A DNA stretch of 8,006 bases from positions 1 to 8,006 of the forward strand of contig JASLEQ010000728.1 of assembly GCA_030151135.1 (NCBI GenBank), given 5' to 3'. Source of the DNA: Candidatus Sulfotelmatobacter sp. Lineage in GTDB: Bacteria; Acidobacteriota; Terriglobia; Terriglobales; SbA1. Position numbers and translations under genes: made by a program. The notes below the pieces were generated by a model. The model made no database searches and was not told the DNA's origin. It saw nothing but the letters and a program-made list of their open reading frames with translations. This document shows positions 6,515 to 8,006 of the stretch, one piece after another. Position 1 is the first letter of the stretch, and every line of letters starts with the position of its first letter.

Positions 6515-8006
6515 ACCAGGCTTCTAGGGCAGGACGGTTTCAGATTCGGCGAGGATTTCGAGCTGGACCTGCGAGCTTACGAATTGCGGTCCGGAGACGT
6601 CCCAATCAAGCTCAAGCCGATTCCCATGAAGCTTCTCGTTCTGCTCATCGAACGCCGGGGCGAATTGGTGACGCGCCAACAGATCGTTGACCGGATCTGG
6701 GGCAAAGGCGTGTTCCTGGATACCGATAACAGCATTAACGGGGCGATCAGCAAAATTCGCCAAGTTCTCAGAGATACCGCGGACAGCCCACGGTTCATCT
6801 TGACCATTCCCGGCCAGGGATACCGCTTCATCGCTCCAGCGAGGGTACTTACCTCCGAGCCAGATCCTGTGGCCGATCTCTCCGCCCCCAGCGAGGGTCT
6901 GATCGGCAAGAAGATTTCAAACTATCGCATCCTCAAATTTTTGGGTGGCGGGGGTATGGGGGTGGTGTACAAGGCGGAAGATCTGAGCCTTGGACGACTT
7001 GTCGCAATGAAGTTTCTCCCCGAAGAGATCTCAGGCGACCGCGGCGCGATGTTACGGCTCCAGCGGGAGGCGCGCGCCGCATCTTCCCTCGACCACCCGA
7101 ATATCTGTTCCATTTACGCATTTGGCGAGCATGACAGGCATGCGTTTATCGTGATGCAGTTGCTCGAAGGGCAGACGATTCGCGAATGGATTGAATCCGG
7201 TGGGCCGGAGCCGCGACATGCAGAACTAATCGATCTTTCCGTTCAGGTATTGAATGGGCTCGAAGCAGCACACGAGAAAGGAATCGTTCACCGGGACATT
7301 AAGCCAGCAAACATCTTCATAACCACCCGAGGCGAGGCGAAGATCCTCGATTTCGGAGTGGCAACGTTCTCGCAAACAGAGGCGGCCCGCAGCGAGATCG
7401 CGGCGCCCTCGCCTGGGGGGCCCGATTCGCCGGTCCAGACCAATGCGGATTTGGGCACCCCGTCGTATGCTTCGCCGGAACAGGTGCGCGGAGAATCCAC
7501 CGACGCGCGCAGCGACTTGTTTTCGTTCGGGCTCGTTCTGTACGAGATGATCACCGGGCGTCGGGCATTTTCGGGCGAGACAGCGACCGCGGTGCGGGAA
7601 CTCGTAGTAAGAGAACCCGCCCTCCCGGCAGGAGAGCACGATCCCGAGCTGCCTCTCGAGCTGGAGCCCGTTGTCATCAAGGCGTTAGCGAGTGTCCCGG
7701 CGCGGCGATATCAATCGGCGGCGGAGTTTCGGCAGGCGTTAGAGTCATTGCGTGCTCCGAAACAAATAGCAACTGCAGCCGCACGCCCAATTCGCCGGGT
7801 GCAACCGCTCGTTCTTGCCGTAGCTGCCATTCTGGTGCTTGCAGCTCTGACCTTCTTCGGAACAAAGATTTGGAACCGCCCAATCCCTTCTTCCGCGTCT
7901 GACCTGGCCCGAGGACGCCGTTCAATTGCGGTTCTGGGCTTCAGAAATTTGTCGGGAAAAGCAGACCAGGACTGGATTGCCACCGCTCTCTCGGAGATGT
8001 TTAGTA
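6509..8006 (+). CDS. Winged-helix DNA-binding/Ser-Thr kinase/TM/TolB-like fusion protein, 5' part
   Basis: The frame is open from 6428, and GTG at 6509 is the only usual start before the first domain. The gene runs off the window after 499 codons. Residues about 11-108 form an OmpR/PhoB-type winged helix (FGEDFELDLRAYELRSG, RQQIVDRIWG, ending PGQGYRF). Residues 139 to about 416 form a complete Hanks-type kinase: glycine loop G146-G151, Lys168, alpha-C Glu187, H261-R262-D263 with K265 and N268, D281-F282-G283, and SPE at 322-324. The activation segment is long and rich in Pro, Gly and Ser. Residues about 434-451 form a transmembrane helix preceded by Arg residues, so the DNA-binding and kinase parts face the cytoplasm. 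From residue 472 a TolB-like domain begins (SIAVLGFRNLSG). In this family TPR repeats usually follow. It probably senses something outside the membrane and acts by phosphorylation, DNA binding or both. Confidence 0.92.
   Translation, partial: MGTRLLGQDGFRFGEDFELDLRAYELRSGDVPIKLKPIPMKLLVLLIERRGELVTRQQIVDRIWGKGVFLDTDNSINGAISKIRQVLRDTADSPRFILTIPGQGYRFIAPARVLTSEPDPVADLSAPSEGLIGKKISNYRILKFLGGGGMGVVYKAEDLSLGRLVAMKFLPEEISGDRGAMLRLQREARAASSLDHPNICSIYAFGEHDRHAFIVMQLLEGQTIREWIESGGPEPRHAELIDLSVQVLNGLEAAHEKGIVHRDIKPANIFITTRGEAKILDFGVATFSQTEAARSEIAAPSPGGPDSPVQTNADLGTPSYASPEQVRGESTDARSDLFSFGLVLYEMITGRRAFSGETATAVRELVVREPALPAGEHDPELPLELEPVVIKALASVPARRYQSAAEFRQALESLRAPKQIATAAARPIRRVQPLVLAVAAILVLAALTFFGTKIWNRPIPSSASDLARGRRSIAVLGFRNLSGKADQDWIATALSEMFS

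Noticed and set aside
6509..8006. The idea that the left-edge TolB/TPR part and the right-edge kinase are two halves of one gene split by insertion of the cluster
   Set aside because: Both are simply cut by the window edges. The kinase frame is intact to the last base and the left frame is open from base 1, and no insertion-element ends or target duplications are seen.

Overview
The window looks like chromosome from a soil-type Acidobacteriota. This is an inference from gene content, not a database match. It rests on three things: multidomain proteins that join an OmpR-type winged helix, a Ser/Thr kinase, a TolB-like domain and TPR repeats; a small secreted protein of the IPFGF...LPAGNYT kind; and moderately high GC. 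I see no mobile element, tRNA, rRNA or CRISPR.

Layout. (1) At 1-1149 (+) lies the 3' part of a TolB-like/TPR protein whose start is outside the window. (2) At 1257-6313 (-) lies a run of four genes, read right to left: a small secreted protein (6313-5834), a large lipoprotein of no recognised family (5726-4119), a zinc-ribbon/transmembrane/OmpA-like protein (4104-2542) and a secreted protein with a Gln-rich segment (2435-1257). The lipoprotein and OmpA genes are only 14 nt apart and are almost certainly co-transcribed. The other two gaps are about 106-107 nt, so internal promoters are possible. (3) A 195-nt divergent region (6314-6508) separates this cluster from (4) a rightward gene from 6509 to beyond the window end. 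It encodes an N-terminal OmpR/PhoB-type DNA-binding domain, a full Ser/Thr kinase domain, one transmembrane helix and the start of a TolB-like domain.

How they may work together (inference). All four leftward products carry an export signal or a membrane anchor, and one has a peptidoglycan-binding OmpA motif, so the cluster looks like a cell-envelope module. The divergent gene encodes a membrane-tethered protein with DNA-binding and kinase domains, and it shares the intergenic region with the cluster, so it is a natural candidate regulator. The left-edge gene has the C-terminal half of a related architecture, so the envelope cluster sits between two TolB-like proteins, one with visible TPR repeats and the other cut off before any would appear. 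No gene symbol can be assigned with confidence. The intergenic stretches at 1150-1256, 2436-2541 and 5727-5833 show no convincing terminator or RNA gene.
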